The notes: generated by a model from the letters alone, not told the origin. DNA of 64,000 nt from Mesonia sp. (GCA_012964435.1 DTTX01000086.1:1-64000), one strand, 5' to 3'; shown: positions 25,786 to 36,409, counted from the stretch's first letter. Numbers and translations are program-made.

Positions 25786-28700
25786 ATTAAAAGATTTTTT
25801 AAAATATTAGGTAGAATAATAGTAGCTATTTTACTATTGTTTATAGTTTTAATACTTGTGTTTTCGATACCGGCAGTGCAAACATCTGTCGCAAAAAAAG
25901 TTACCAATTCTTTAAATGAAACTTATGGCACCGATATTAATGTAAAAGCCATTAGTATTTCTTACAACGGAAAAGTGGTTTTAGATGAAGTTTTTATCGC
26001 AGATCATCATCAAGATTCTTTAATTAGTGCCAAAGAAATTAATACCTCTCTCATTAATGTACCAGCAATTTTGAGCGGAAGCCATTTAGATTTTGGCGAT
26101 CTTACCGCAGATCGGTTAAAACTAAATATTAGACATTACAAAGGTGAAGAAAAAGATAATCTAAGCATATTTGGTGATAAATTTAATACAGGAAAGCCTC
26201 AGCAACAGCCTTTTGTATTAACTATTAGCCATATTATAGCTTACGATAGCGAACTGAGTTATGTAGATGAAAATCTTGATAATCCTGAGATTTTATTTTT
26301 TAACGATCTAAATATTAATGCGGGTAATCTTGTAGTTGAAGGTCCTAATGTTTCGGTAGATATTGAAAGTTTAAAGGCTAAAGAACAACGCGGGATTGAG
26401 ATTACCAATTTAGCCACTAACTTTCGCTACACGCTAGAAAGTATGGATTTTGAAAATCTTGTGCTTGAAACACCAAACTCTAAATTGGTAAGCGATATTA
26501 GATTTGATTATGAAGAAGGTGGTTTAGCAGATTTTGAAAATAATGTGATCATTACGGCAAACTTCAAAGAATCTTCAGCAGATACTAAAGACCTTCAAAA
26601 ACTTTATAGTGAATTTGGTACTACAGAAAATTTTGAATTTCAAGGAGATCTAAAAGGTAAATTAAACGATTTTCAACTAAAAAATTGGAGGTTAACCGGC
26701 ATGGATCGTACGGTTGTGAATGGAGATCTAACTTTTACCGATCTAATCGATCAAGAAAAAACCTTTAAACTCTCCGGAAACTTCGAGCAACTTTCTACCA
26801 ATTATTACGACTTGGTCAATTTACTTCCGAATATATTAGGTAATACATTGCCAGAAAAACTTAGAGAGGTTGGTAGTGTTAATTTAACCGGCTTTTTGAG
26901 TGCTACACCAACAAAAGTGGTCACTAACTCAAATATTTCAACACAAATTGGAAATGCAAATCTTTCAATTACGTTAGACGATCTAAACGATCCGGACTTT
27001 GCTCGCTATAAAGGGAATATTCAATTTAATCAATTTAATTTAGGTAGATTGCTGGGTAATAAATCTCTAGGTTATGCTACTTTTAATTTAGACGTCGATG
27101 GAGTTGGTTTTACGCAAGCTACATTAAATACGCAACTTAAGGGAACCATAAAAAAGTTAAGATTTAATGGCTACACTTACAAAAATATTGAAGTTCTCGG
27201 GGTTCTAGATAATCCTTACTTTAATGGAAAACTGCTAAGTAAAGATCCTAATTTTAAATTTGAATTTAACGGTTTAGCCGATGTATCTCAAACCGATAAC
27301 ATTTACGATTTTAGAGCGAGTGTTACCTACGCAGATCTTCATGCGTTAAACTTTGTAAAACGTGATAGCATTGCTATTATGAAAGGTGATATTGTTTTAA
27401 ATGTTGAAGGCAACAATTTTAATGATGCTAAGGGTGAGCTTCTTCTTCAGAATTTTTCTTATAAAAATCAAGATGAATTATTTGAGTTTGAAGAATTATC
27501 GGTAGTATCTTCTTTTAAGAATGAAGTTAGAAAAATACAGATCAATTCTCCAGATGTAATTAGCGGTGAAGTAGAGGGGATCTTTAATGTAAATGATGTA
27601 CCGGCATTGTTTCAAAATGCGATAGGTAGTTTATATACCAATTACAAACCTATTTCAGTAGAAGGCAATCAATACCTCGATTTTAACTTCGATATTTATA
27701 ATAAAATAGTTGAAGTATTCTTTCCGGATATAGAATTAGCACCCAATACTTTTATTCGTGGTAGTGTAGAGTCTGAAGAATCTGATTTTGAACTTACGTT
27801 TAGATCACCACAGATCAACGTTTTTGAAAATATGTTCGAAAAGGTGAATTTACAAATCGATAATTCAAATCCGCTATTTAATACCTATGTTGAAGTAGAT
27901 AGTATTTCTACTAATTTTTATAACGCATCAGATTTCAACCTAATTAATGTAACACTTAACGATACCTTATTTATTAGATCTGAATTTAAGGGCGGAAAAA
28001 ATAACGATGATAATTTCAATTTTAGTCTTTTTCATACCATTAATGAACAACAAAAATCTGTTGTTGGTATAAGAAAATCAAACATTCGATTTAAAGAAAG
28101 TAAATGGTATTTAAACCGTAACAACACTAAAGATCAAACGATTGTTTTCGAAAAAGACCTAAGCAGTTTTAAAATAGATACGCTTACCTTTAATCATAAT
28201 GAAGAATTAATAAGCCTTACCGGTGAAGCGAGAGATTCTACCTACAAAAATTTCAAATTAAATTTTGAAGATGTAGATTTAGCTAAGATCACACCCGATC
28301 TCGATAGCTTAGATTTAAGTGGTCGCGTAAATGGTAAATTAGATTTTTATCAAGAAAACGGAGTTTATTACCCAACATCTTCGCTTAAAATAGATAGCAT
28401 AGCTGTTAATCAAGTTACCTACGGTGATCTAAAGCTGAATATTGAAGGCAACGAGAGTTTAACACAATATAATATTAAAGCGCTTTTAGGCGATAAAGAA
28501 TATGACTTTTTAAGAGCCGATGGTGATATAAATGTGAGCAACGACAACCCGAATATCAATTTAAATTTATATTTAGATAGTTTTAAACTGAATGCTTTTA
28601 GTGCTTTAGGAGCCGATGTGATCTCTAATATTCGAGGTTTAGCTTTTGGTAATGCTAAAATTACCGGAGATTACCGAAACCCCGATATGTCTGGTCGATT

Positions 28701-30216
28701 AACACTTAGTAATGCGGGACTTAAAATCCCGTACCTTAATGTAGATCTAGACCTGCAAGATAATGCGGTGGTCGATCTTACCAACCAAAACTTTGTGTTT
28801 AACAACGTAGATGTGACCGATACAAAATACAATACCAAAGGAGTGATCGACGGTAAAATTTCTCATGAAGGATTTAGTGATTGGAGTATGGATCTAGATA
28901 TAATTGCTCCAAAAAAAATGCTTGTTCTCGATACAGAATATACAGAAGAGTCGCTCTATTATGGTACTGCTTTTATTAGTGGTAATGCCAATATTTCTGG
29001 TCCTACAGATGAGTTGGTGATCGATGTTGTAGCAGAAACGCAAGAAGGAACCGTATTTAAAATTCCGTTGAATGATGCTGAAACGATCGGTAACAACTCT
29101 TTTATTTATTTTTTAACGCCGGAAGAAAAATTAGCTAGACAACAAGGCAAAGAAATTAAAATTAAAGAAGTAAAAGGTTTAGAACTAAATTTTGAATTAG
29201 ATGTAACTAATGATGCTGAAGTAGAAATTGTGGTTGATCAAAACAGTGGTAGTACTTTACGAGGTAGTGGTGCGGGAACTTTACTTATTGAAATTAATAC
29301 CAACGGAAAATTTAATATGTGGGGAGATTTTGTTGTTTATGATGGTGTTTACAATTTTAAATATGCCGGATTAGTACAAAAAGAATTCGAGGTAGTTCCC
29401 GGCGGAAATATCACTTGGGATGGTAGCCCAACTCGAGCAGATCTAAATGTTCGAGCTTTGTATAAAGTAGATGCTAACCCTGCGATCTTATTAGAAAACC
29501 CTATTATCAATAGAAATATTCCTGTTGAAGTTTATATCGATTTAAACGGAGAATTAACTGAAACCGACTTAACTTTTAATTTAGAATATCCTAATCTAAG
29601 TTCTGTTGTAAAATCTGAGTTAGAATATAGAATTAGCGATCGCCAGAATACAGAAATACAAGCATTATCGTTAATTACACAAGGTAGCTTTTACAGTCAA
29701 TACAGTGTTGGTCAAAATGCGCCGGGTAATCTTTTAGCAGAAAGAGCTTCTGGTTTATTCGACGATATTTTTGCAGACGACGACGGGAAGTTTAAAGTAG
29801 GTATCGATTACGTACAAGGAGATAGAACTCCAGATCAAGATACAGCCGATCGTTTTGGAGTAACCTTATCTACCCAAATTAGCGAAAAAATCTTGATTAA
29901 TGGTCGAGTAGGGGTTCCTATTGGCGGTGTCACCCAATCTGTAGTTGTAGGTAATGTTGAAGTAGAAATGTTACTGAATGAAGACGGGACTTTACGAGCA
30001 AACTTATTTAATCGAGAAAATACGATTCAATATATTGGTCAACAATGGGGTTATACGCAAGGTATAGGTTTATCTTACACTGTAGATTTTGATACTTTTA
30101 AAGAGCTTATTTATAAGATCTTAAATAAAGAAATGAAACTTGAGCAAGTTCCTAAAGAAGTAGAAGAAAACCCTAAATCTTTAGCACCCGATTATATTAA
30201 TTTTCCGGGGAAATAA
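25786..30216 (+). CDS. tamB: TamB-like translocation and assembly module protein
   Basis: A very large (about 1,470 residues) inner-membrane-anchored periplasmic protein. An N-terminal TM helix is followed by extended beta-rich repeats typical of AsmA/TamB bridges, and the C-terminal DUF490 domain has QALSLITQGSFY and FGVTLSTQI. TamB works with an Omp85 protein in outer-membrane assembly or lipid transport. No ATG is present: the frame opens after TAA at 25771. The first TTG (25837) would cut into the TM helix, so I suggest a non-standard start such as ATT at 25786 (N-terminus IKRFFKILG). The exact start is uncertain. Confidence 0.85.
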   Translation: MKRFFKILGRIIVAILLLFIVLILVFSIPAVQTSVAKKVTNSLNETYGTDINVKAISISYNGKVVLDEVFIADHHQDSLISAKEINTSLINVPAILSGSHLDFGDLTADRLKLNIRHYKGEEKDNLSIFGDKFNTGKPQQQPFVLTISHIIAYDSELSYVDENLDNPEILFFNDLNINAGNLVVEGPNVSVDIESLKAKEQRGIEITNLATNFRYTLESMDFENLVLETPNSKLVSDIRFDYEEGGLADFENNVIITANFKESSADTKDLQKLYSEFGTTENFEFQGDLKGKLNDFQLKNWRLTGMDRTVVNGDLTFTDLIDQEKTFKLSGNFEQLSTNYYDLVNLLPNILGNTLPEKLREVGSVNLTGFLSATPTKVVTNSNISTQIGNANLSITLDDLNDPDFARYKGNIQFNQFNLGRLLGNKSLGYATFNLDVDGVGFTQATLNTQLKGTIKKLRFNGYTYKNIEVLGVLDNPYFNGKLLSKDPNFKFEFNGLADVSQTDNIYDFRASVTYADLHALNFVKRDSIAIMKGDIVLNVEGNNFNDAKGELLLQNFSYKNQDELFEFEELSVVSSFKNEVRKIQINSPDVISGEVEGIFNVNDVPALFQNAIGSLYTNYKPISVEGNQYLDFNFDIYNKIVEVFFPDIELAPNTFIRGSVESEESDFELTFRSPQINVFENMFEKVNLQIDNSNPLFNTYVEVDSISTNFYNASDFNLINVTLNDTLFIRSEFKGGKNNDDNFNFSLFHTINEQQKSVVGIRKSNIRFKESKWYLNRNNTKDQTIVFEKDLSSFKIDTLTFNHNEELISLTGEARDSTYKNFKLNFEDVDLAKITPDLDSLDLSGRVNGKLDFYQENGVYYPTSSLKIDSIAVNQVTYGDLKLNIEGNESLTQYNIKALLGDKEYDFLRADGDINVSNDNPNINLNLYLDSFKLNAFSALGADVISNIRGLAFGNAKITGDYRNPDMSGRLTLSNAGLKIPYLNVDLDLQDNAVVDLTNQNFVFNNVDVTDTKYNTKGVIDGKISHEGFSDWSMDLDIIAPKKMLVLDTEYTEESLYYGTAFISGNANISGPTDELVIDVVAETQEGTVFKIPLNDAETIGNNSFIYFLTPEEKLARQQGKEIKIKEVKGLELNFELDVTNDAEVEIVVDQNSGSTLRGSGAGTLLIEINTNGKFNMWGDFVVYDGVYNFKYAGLVQKEFEVVPGGNITWDGSPTRADLNVRALYKVDANPAILLENPIINRNIPVEVYIDLNGELTETDLTFNLEYPNLSSVVKSELEYRISDRQNTEIQALSLITQGSFYSQYSVGQNAPGNLLAERASGLFDDIFADDDGKFKVGIDYVQGDRTPDQDTADRFGVTLSTQISEKILINGRVGVPIGGVTQSVVVGNVEVEMLLNEDGTLRANLFNRENTIQYIGQQWGYTQGIGLSYTVDFDTFKELIYKILNKEMKLEQVPKEVEENPKSLAPDYINFPGK

Positions 30217-30221
30217 TTGAG

Positions 30222-31949
30222 TTAAACAATCTTATTCCAGTTTTTCCAAATAAATAGACTGCAAATTGTCGCGATAGCATAAGCGATAATTGCTGAAGTA
30301 ATTTCAGTATAGATCCAAAAACCCGTTCCGAAGAGAATAGCATAAACTCCAACCGTTCCTGCAAAAAAAGCCAATACTTTATAATTGAAATAATGAAATT
30401 TTCCTTCACCATCAAAAACTAGATTTTGAAAATTTTCTAAAGTCTTTTGGTCACTAGGCTGCGTTACTAACGTTGTCACTACCCAAACGATGGTTGTAAA
30501 AACCACGCCGAAAACTAATTCCCAATGGCTTTCCCAATTTATAAAAGGTTCTGTTAATTTACTATTCACAAAAAAGAAAATCGCAACTACAAAAGAGCTG
30601 ATCATCGCTGCAATCTCGCTATACGGATTAATACGTAGCCAAAACCAGCGTAAAATAAAAAGCAATCCTGTTCCTGCGCCAATTTGTAATAATAGATTAA
30701 ATGCATCTCGTGCTTCTTCTAAAATCAACGAGAGTGATCCTGCAGCGATCATCATTAAAAAGGTAGAAATTCTTCCTATTTCTACTTTTTGTTTTTCTGT
30801 GGCTTCCGGTTTTATAAAACGAGCGTAAAAATCGTTCACCACATAACTGCTTCCCCAATTTAAATGAGTTGATATTGTACTCATAAAAGCAGCAATCAAC
30901 GAAGTAGCCACAATACCTAATAAACCATGTGGTAAATAGGTAAGCATTGCCGAATACGAAAGATCATCTTTTACAAATGAACTATCGAGATCTGGAAAGG
31001 CAGTTTGCAAACTCGCCAGATCAGGAAAAACCACGATCGAAGCTAAACCAATTAAGATCCACGGCCAAGGTCTGATCGCATAATGCGCTAAGTTGAAAAA
31101 TAAAGTTGCCTTTACCGCGTGCTTTTCATTTTTTGCAGCCAACATACGCTGCGCAATATAACCGCCACCACCGGGTTCAGAACCGGGATACCAAACGCTC
31201 CACCATTGCACCGCTAACGGAATAACTAATAACGGAATAAACAATTCCGGTTTTGAAAAATCGGGGAGAAGATTGGTGTTACTTGTCACTTCTGGGTGAG
31301 AAAGTAAAGCATCTAAACCGCCAACTTCGGGTAGATTAATAATATAAATACTCGCCCAAACACTACCGACCATCGCAATAATAAACTGAATAAAATCGGT
31401 AATTAAAACGCCTTGCAAACCACCCAACATCGAATAAATTACGGTTACTACAGAAGCTATCGCTAAGGTTTCTAAAGCTGAAAAATTAAACATCACGTGT
31501 CCAATTTTTATAGCTGCCAAGCAAACAGAAGCCATAATGACAACATTAAAAAATACGCCTAAATATAATGCTCGAAAACCTCGAAGAAATGCAGCACTTT
31601 TACCGCTATATCGAAGTTCATAAAATTCTAAATCGGTGGTGACGTTGCTTTTTCGCCAAAGCTTAGCATAAAAGAAAACGGTAAGCATTCCCGTGAGTAA
31701 GAAACTCCACCAAATCCAATTCCCAAAAACACCGTCTTTTCTCACAATTCCCGCAACCAGACCCGGAGTATCGGCAGCAAAAGTTGTAGCAACCATCGAA
31801 ACGCCTAAAATCCACCAAGGCATATTTCTACCGGAAAGAAAAAAGTTTTTAGCATTTTTTCCGCTGCGGCGAGCCACAACAATTCCTATAATTAAGCTAA
31901 TTAAAAAAAAGGCTATAATAAATAGCCAGTCTAGAGTAGATAGCAACAT
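30222..31949 (-). CDS. Sodium:solute symporter (SSS family)
   Basis: A 575-residue polytopic membrane protein with about 13-15 TM segments. FLSGRNMPWWILGVSMVATTFAADTP is the SSS N-terminal signature, and the mid-protein YIAQRMLAAK and LIAAFMSTISTHLNWGSS blocks supply the sodium-site Ser and Thr residues. The substrate (sugar, amino acid or other) cannot be told. It converges with tamB with only 5 bp between the two stops. Confidence 0.92.
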   Translation of the reverse strand: MLLSTLDWLFIIAFFLISLIIGIVVARRSGKNAKNFFLSGRNMPWWILGVSMVATTFAADTPGLVAGIVRKDGVFGNWIWWSFLLTGMLTVFFYAKLWRKSNVTTDLEFYELRYSGKSAAFLRGFRALYLGVFFNVVIMASVCLAAIKIGHVMFNFSALETLAIASVVTVIYSMLGGLQGVLITDFIQFIIAMVGSVWASIYIINLPEVGGLDALLSHPEVTSNTNLLPDFSKPELFIPLLVIPLAVQWWSVWYPGSEPGGGGYIAQRMLAAKNEKHAVKATLFFNLAHYAIRPWPWILIGLASIVVFPDLASLQTAFPDLDSSFVKDDLSYSAMLTYLPHGLLGIVATSLIAAFMSTISTHLNWGSSYVVNDFYARFIKPEATEKQKVEIGRISTFLMMIAAGSLSLILEEARDAFNLLLQIGAGTGLLFILRWFWLRINPYSEIAAMISSFVVAIFFFVNSKLTEPFINWESHWELVFGVVFTTIVWVVTTLVTQPSDQKTLENFQNLVFDGEGKFHYFNYKVLAFFAGTVGVYAILFGTGFWIYTEITSAIIAYAIATICSLFIWKNWNKIV

Positions 31950-31992
31950 TCGCTTTTAATTTGGTTGCTAAATGTAATAAAAAGATTGAAGA

Positions 31993-32379
31993 TTAAATGT
32001 CTGTTACGGCAATTGCGCTAATTTCAACATTTACAAATTTTGGGAGATTTGCTACTTCAACAGTTTCTCGAGCGGGAGCGGTTGCTTCATTAAAATATTC
32101 AGCATAAATTTTATTAATAATGCTGAAGTTATTCATATCACTAATAAATATTGAAGTTTTAATCACATTTTCAAACGTTAATCCGGCTTCAGTAAGAATA
32201 GCTTTAAGATTTTTCATCACCAAATGGGTTTCTTCTTCTAACGAGCCTTTAAAAAGTTCGTTGGTTTCAGGATCGATCGCTATTTGCCCGGAGGTGTAAA
32301 GCATATTTCCTGTAAGTACTGCTTGGTTATAAGGTCCAATTGGAGCAGGAGCATTGGTGGTAGTGATAATTTTCTTCAT
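31993..32379 (-). CDS. ridA: RidA family reactive imine/enamine deaminase
   Basis: From ATG 32379 (MKKIITT) the product is 128 residues, the normal length; the longer open frame only adds atypical sequence. APAPIGPYNQAV, YTSGQIAIDP, the conserved Arg in APARETVEV and the final VEISAIAV all match RidA, which hydrolyses toxic 2-aminoacrylate-type intermediates. It lies 10 bp downstream of lptD on the same strand. Confidence 0.95.
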   Translation of the reverse strand: MKKIITTTNAPAPIGPYNQAVLTGNMLYTSGQIAIDPETNELFKGSLEEETHLVMKNLKAILTEAGLTFENVIKTSIFISDMNNFSIINKIYAEYFNEATAPARETVEVANLPKFVNVEISAIAVTDI

Positions 32380-32389
32380 CTTAAAAGTT

Positions 32390-35101
32390 TTATAAGTTTC
32401 TGTCTCGTTCTCTGTTCTTATCGTATTTAATGTCACTTAAGACGCTGGCTTTAATCCCGATAAAGAAATACCAGGATTCTCGTGTACCAAATGGCGTCCA
32501 GTTAAAACTCATACGCCAACTTTTTAGATCTCGCTGAAAACGTAACTGTGTAAAAGTAAATCCCTTATTTTTAATATCATAACCGGAAGATGCACCAACC
32601 GACCAACGAGGTGATAATTCTACATTACCCGAAAACATTAAAGAATGTGAAGAAATCTCGTTTTGCCTATTTAAGTTGTTATAGGTCATCGTGTAGGAGA
32701 GGCGCAAATCCCACGGAATTTTATAATTGTAACGTTCAGTATCATTTTCAATGGTTTCTTCATCATCGTCTTCTTCATCTTCAAAAGTACCGTCATAATT
32801 CATTCCTTTACCAAACAGATCATCGGGTCTTCCTCCTTGTCTAAAGGTATCATTTTCTACTTTATCGGTATTTTTATCTCCACCGGTTTCAAAATCTTTA
32901 TTCGAAAAGGAATAACCAAAACTTACATTACCACGGGTAAGTCTAAATAAACTTCCGCCGTTATTAATGTTCCACTCGTCAACTCTGTTATTATTGTTAT
33001 CGAGTGCGTAAGGATCTAAAGCAGCGTTAAAGTTAATATCTAATTTGCTGGGAATAACCGGTAAGGTACCGCGAACCTGAAAAGGAGCTAATGCCAAAGT
33101 ATCTGCCGCAAGATCGTAAGAAGAGCTAAAGGATAGGTTGCTTAACAGCTTACGTTTTTCGGGTTCTTCGGCTAAAGTGTCTTTAGATCGTATTTTGGCT
33201 TCAAAATCGTTGGTGACACTAAAACCAATGCTACTTGAATAACGATTACCCGGAGCTCCATATAAAGTTCCTTGAAATCTAGAATATTCTACGATCTCAT
33301 CTTCTAAACCTGAAGTTCCCGGAATAAGATAAGTATCGTAAAACTCATCAAATGCCGGATTAATCGTGTAACTCACACTCGGTCTAAGAGTATGTCTTAT
33401 CGCTTGTATTTTTTTATCTTTACCAAAAGGAAAAATACCATATATCGTCGTTCCAACACTAGTATTGAAGTTGTAAGTTCTATACGCATCAAAACCTCTA
33501 ACGGTATCGATAACTACTTCTTGTAAATTCTCATTATATGAACGATCGAAAGTCTTAAAAACCCAGTTTTCTTGAAAAGAAGTTCCTGCGCTTACACTAA
33601 AATAATTAAAAACTTTAAAGTTGGTATTGATAGGAATAGTGTGTTGAATACCACTAACTGCATCTCTAAACATTTCTGGTTGAAAGAAAATAGAATCGTT
33701 GGTATTAAACCTATTTTCACCACGAACGCTGTATTGAAAGTTGATGTTTTGAATAGCTCCTTTTTTAGTCCCCGATTTTGGTTCAAAAGGGTAAATTCTA
33801 GACATACTTGCATTTACCGTAGGGAGCGTCATATTAATATCTCCCGTGTTACTATTTTGAGTATGTGTTGCAGCAACAGTTAAATTTACTTGCGGTTCTC
33901 CTTGAAAGGTCTTATTGTAAGAGACCGAAGAATTCATCGTGTTATTTAAAAAATTACCGGTATTGGTTTGGTTAATGGTTTGTTGGTAATATTGACTACT
34001 ACCTAGGTTTACCGATGCAGAGAAACGAGAATTTGGACTCGCATTGGCATCTTGCGAATGACTCCAAGTAATATTATATACAGAACGCTCAGAAAAATCG
34101 GGAAAACCGGGTTCGCTATTCAACAGTTTCTCATACCTAAAATTGAAGTTACCACTAAACTTATAACGTACTTTATAATTAGATTGAACTCTAAAATCGT
34201 AGCTGCCATTAGTGTAATAACTTCCTAATGTTGCCAGGTCGAAGTAATCGTTCACGGCAAAATAATAACCTCCGTTCTGTAAAAAGTAACCTCGCTGATT
34301 GTTATCACCAAACGACGGAACTATAAAACCGGAAGCTCGATCTTCTGTTAACGGAAAATAACCAAATGGCAATCCAAGTGGAGTAGGAACATCGGCAATA
34401 TACATATTTACAAAACCGGTGACGATCTTCTTATCGGGAACCATTTTTATCTTTCGCGCATAAAAATAATATTCAGGGTTATCGACATCTTCAGAAGTGG
34501 TGAATTTTACATTTTTCATGTAATACACCGAATCATTTTGTCGCTTGGTCACTTCACCCTTTACTTTAAATGCACCCTGATCTGTTCTAGAGTTATAAAC
34601 TAAGGCTTTTTCAGTTTCAAAATTAAATCGAATACTATCGGGCTCAACTACATTTTGACCTTGCGTAAAGACGGGTCTTTGGGTGTAAGTTCCGCTAGTG
34701 TCTTTAATCCCGAAGGCGTAAACTTCCTTTTTATTATTATCAAGAATGATGAGTCCGGCTTCGATGGTGATATCGCCGTAAACGATCTTACCTTGATTAT
34801 AAAGGTAGGCTCGTCCATTTTTTCGATCAAATCGAATATAATCTTTTGCGGTAGAAACTACATTATCGGTAAGAAAGCTTTCTTTCTTTTGTTTTACCGT
34901 ATCGAGTTTTACCGTATCTAATTCAACTAAATCTGTTTCATTAATATTTAATTGAAGAGAATCGTTTATTGGTATGCGTTGCGGAGTGTTGAGTTCTCGG
35001 TCTAAGGGAGTTATGCTATCTCTTTCTTGCGCCCATAAACTACCAAAAAAAAATACGGGTAGAAAATAAATTAAAAGTATGTATTTTAAGTTTGGTTGCA
35101 A
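32390..35101 (-). CDS. lptD: LPS-assembly outer-membrane protein LptD
   Basis: About 903 residues. A signal peptide (LKYILLIYFLPVFFFGSLWAQ) precedes an OstA-like N-terminal domain (residues about 70-230, with GDITIEAGLIILDNN). A long C-terminal beta-barrel rich in alternating aromatic strands follows. LptD inserts lipopolysaccharide into the outer leaflet. The open frame continues to an ATG at 35209, but that lies upstream of a probable promoter (35149-35156) and gives an odd N-terminus. I therefore prefer the TTG at 35101, which starts right before the signal peptide. An acidic Asp/Glu-rich loop follows at about 765-775. Confidence 0.9.
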   Translation of the reverse strand: MQPNLKYILLIYFLPVFFFGSLWAQERDSITPLDRELNTPQRIPINDSLQLNINETDLVELDTVKLDTVKQKKESFLTDNVVSTAKDYIRFDRKNGRAYLYNQGKIVYGDITIEAGLIILDNNKKEVYAFGIKDTSGTYTQRPVFTQGQNVVEPDSIRFNFETEKALVYNSRTDQGAFKVKGEVTKRQNDSVYYMKNVKFTTSEDVDNPEYYFYARKIKMVPDKKIVTGFVNMYIADVPTPLGLPFGYFPLTEDRASGFIVPSFGDNNQRGYFLQNGGYYFAVNDYFDLATLGSYYTNGSYDFRVQSNYKVRYKFSGNFNFRYEKLLNSEPGFPDFSERSVYNITWSHSQDANASPNSRFSASVNLGSSQYYQQTINQTNTGNFLNNTMNSSVSYNKTFQGEPQVNLTVAATHTQNSNTGDINMTLPTVNASMSRIYPFEPKSGTKKGAIQNINFQYSVRGENRFNTNDSIFFQPEMFRDAVSGIQHTIPINTNFKVFNYFSVSAGTSFQENWVFKTFDRSYNENLQEVVIDTVRGFDAYRTYNFNTSVGTTIYGIFPFGKDKKIQAIRHTLRPSVSYTINPAFDEFYDTYLIPGTSGLEDEIVEYSRFQGTLYGAPGNRYSSSIGFSVTNDFEAKIRSKDTLAEEPEKRKLLSNLSFSSSYDLAADTLALAPFQVRGTLPVIPSKLDINFNAALDPYALDNNNNRVDEWNINNGGSLFRLTRGNVSFGYSFSNKDFETGGDKNTDKVENDTFRQGGRPDDLFGKGMNYDGTFEDEEDDDEETIENDTERYNYKIPWDLRLSYTMTYNNLNRQNEISSHSLMFSGNVELSPRWSVGASSGYDIKNKGFTFTQLRFQRDLKSWRMSFNWTPFGTRESWYFFIGIKASVLSDIKYDKNRERDRNL

Positions 35102-35148
35102 TGCTAATAGTACTATTTTTGTATTGTTTGGCCTGCTTTTTGAAAGCC

Positions 35149-35184
35149 CAAAATTACATATATTTTTGAAAGGTAAACGTACAA
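35149..35184 (-). promoter_or_regulatory. Candidate lptD promoter
   Basis: On the minus strand TAATTTTG (35156-35149) matches the -7 box. A TTG (35184-35182) stands 25 bases upstream, slightly too far. Transcription would begin near 35140, leaving about 40 nt of leader before the TTG start of lptD and excluding the ATG at 35209. Confidence 0.35.
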
Positions 35185-35234
35185 TTTTATAAAATTGAAA
35201 ATTTATCAAAAATTAGGCCACTAACTATTTCATT

Positions 35235-36356
35235 ATGAAAACGTATAAGTATTTATTTATTGCTTTCACATTTCTGCTGTTTACCAATACTTTTAGCGTA
35301 TTGGCAAATCATCTTCCGCCTACAAAGAAATTTGTGGTAGTATTAGATGCCGGTCACGGCGGTAAAGATCCGGGAAACCGCGGTAATGGCTATAAAGAAA
35401 AAGATATCGCTTTAAATATTATTTTAAAGATCGGCAAAGAGCTAGAAAAACAAAATGATATTGAAGTTGTTTATACCAGAAAAACCGATGTGTTTGTTAC
35501 TTTAGATAAAAGAGCAGAGATCGCCAACGATGCAAATGCAGATCTTTTTGTGAGTGTACACTGTAATGCAGCAGAAGCTACTCAAGCTCACGGCACAGAA
35601 ACCTTTGTGTTAGGTTTACATAGAAATGCCGATAATCTTAAAATTGCCATGAAGGAGAACTCGGTAATTTATTTAGAGGATGATTATGAAGTAACCTATG
35701 GTGGTTTTGATCCTAATTCTCCGGCTTCATATATTGGTATGACGTTGATGCAGGAAGAATACTTAGATCAAAGTATTCTACTTTCAGATTACGTACAAAA
35801 AGAATTTACCAATAAACTAAAAAGAACCGATCGCGGTGTGAAACAAGCAGGCTTTTTAGTTCTTAGAAAAACGTATATGCCAAGCGTATTGGTAGAAACC
35901 GGTTTTTTAACCAATAAAACAGAGGGTAAATATTTAAATTCGAGTGCAGGTCAGCAAAAAATGGCTAGTGCTATTTTAGAGGGAATTTTAAGTTATAAGA
36001 AAAGTATTAATCTTCATTCCACCGAAATGAGTGAAGAAGATCAAATTAGTCAAGCTACGGTAGAAACAGCAACATCTACAGATGTTTATAATGGGATTAC
36101 TTTTAAAGTTCAACTAGCAGCCGGCTCAACGGCTATAGAAACAAAGTCTTATAATTTTAAAGGACTTAATGGTGTTTCTAGAAATAAAGAAGGGAATCTA
36201 TATAAGTATTATTTTGGAAGTACTTCAGATTATTTAGAAATTCAGGCGAAGCAGAGAGAAGCTAAAGCGGCAGGATATAAAAATTGTTATATTGTAGCTT
36301 TTAAGAATAATAATAAGATTAGCGTTAATGAGGCGTTAAAAAGTAAGACAAAATAA
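35235..36356 (+). CDS. N-acetylmuramoyl-L-alanine amidase (Amidase_3) with SPOR-like domain
   Basis: A 373-residue exported protein with an N-terminal signal peptide. The catalytic Amidase_3 domain spans residues 33-250. VVLDAGHGGKDPG holds the first zinc His, KEKDIAL the Glu, SVHCNA another His, and VETGFLTN the catalytic Glu. The C-terminal 80 residues (FKVQLAAGS to YIVAFKNN) form a SPOR-like fold that binds denuded glycan at the septum. It cleaves peptidoglycan cross-links during cell separation. It is divergent from lptD and followed 53 bp later by the MCE gene. Confidence 0.93.
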   Translation: MKTYKYLFIAFTFLLFTNTFSVLANHLPPTKKFVVVLDAGHGGKDPGNRGNGYKEKDIALNIILKIGKELEKQNDIEVVYTRKTDVFVTLDKRAEIANDANADLFVSVHCNAAEATQAHGTETFVLGLHRNADNLKIAMKENSVIYLEDDYEVTYGGFDPNSPASYIGMTLMQEEYLDQSILLSDYVQKEFTNKLKRTDRGVKQAGFLVLRKTYMPSVLVETGFLTNKTEGKYLNSSAGQQKMASAILEGILSYKKSINLHSTEMSEEDQISQATVETATSTDVYNGITFKVQLAAGSTAIETKSYNFKGLNGVSRNKEGNLYKYYFGSTSDYLEIQAKQREAKAAGYKNCYIVAFKNNNKISVNEALKSKTK

Positions 36357-36379
36357 AATGCTTTTCTATTTTTAATCAT

Positions 36380-36387
36380 TAAATTTG
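36380..36387 (+). promoter_or_regulatory. Candidate -7 promoter box before the MCE gene
   Basis: TAAATTTG, 22 bp upstream of the TTG start, matches TAnnTTTG. No TTG lies at the proper distance upstream, so this is a partial match. Confidence 0.3.
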
Positions 36388-36409
36388 CTAATCAACAAAA
36401 TTTACACTT

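Noticed and set aside
30490..30828. Plus-strand frame of 112 codons
   Set aside because: Complementary to the symporter gene and rich in Lys/Ile as expected from the antisense of membrane helices.
32386..32436. Extended N-terminus of RidA
   Set aside because: The extra residues are atypical for RidA and the extension overlaps the lptD 3' end; ATG 32379 gives the normal length.
35102..35209. ATG start of LptD at 35209
   Set aside because: It places 36 non-signal residues before the signal peptide and lies upstream of a probable -7 box.
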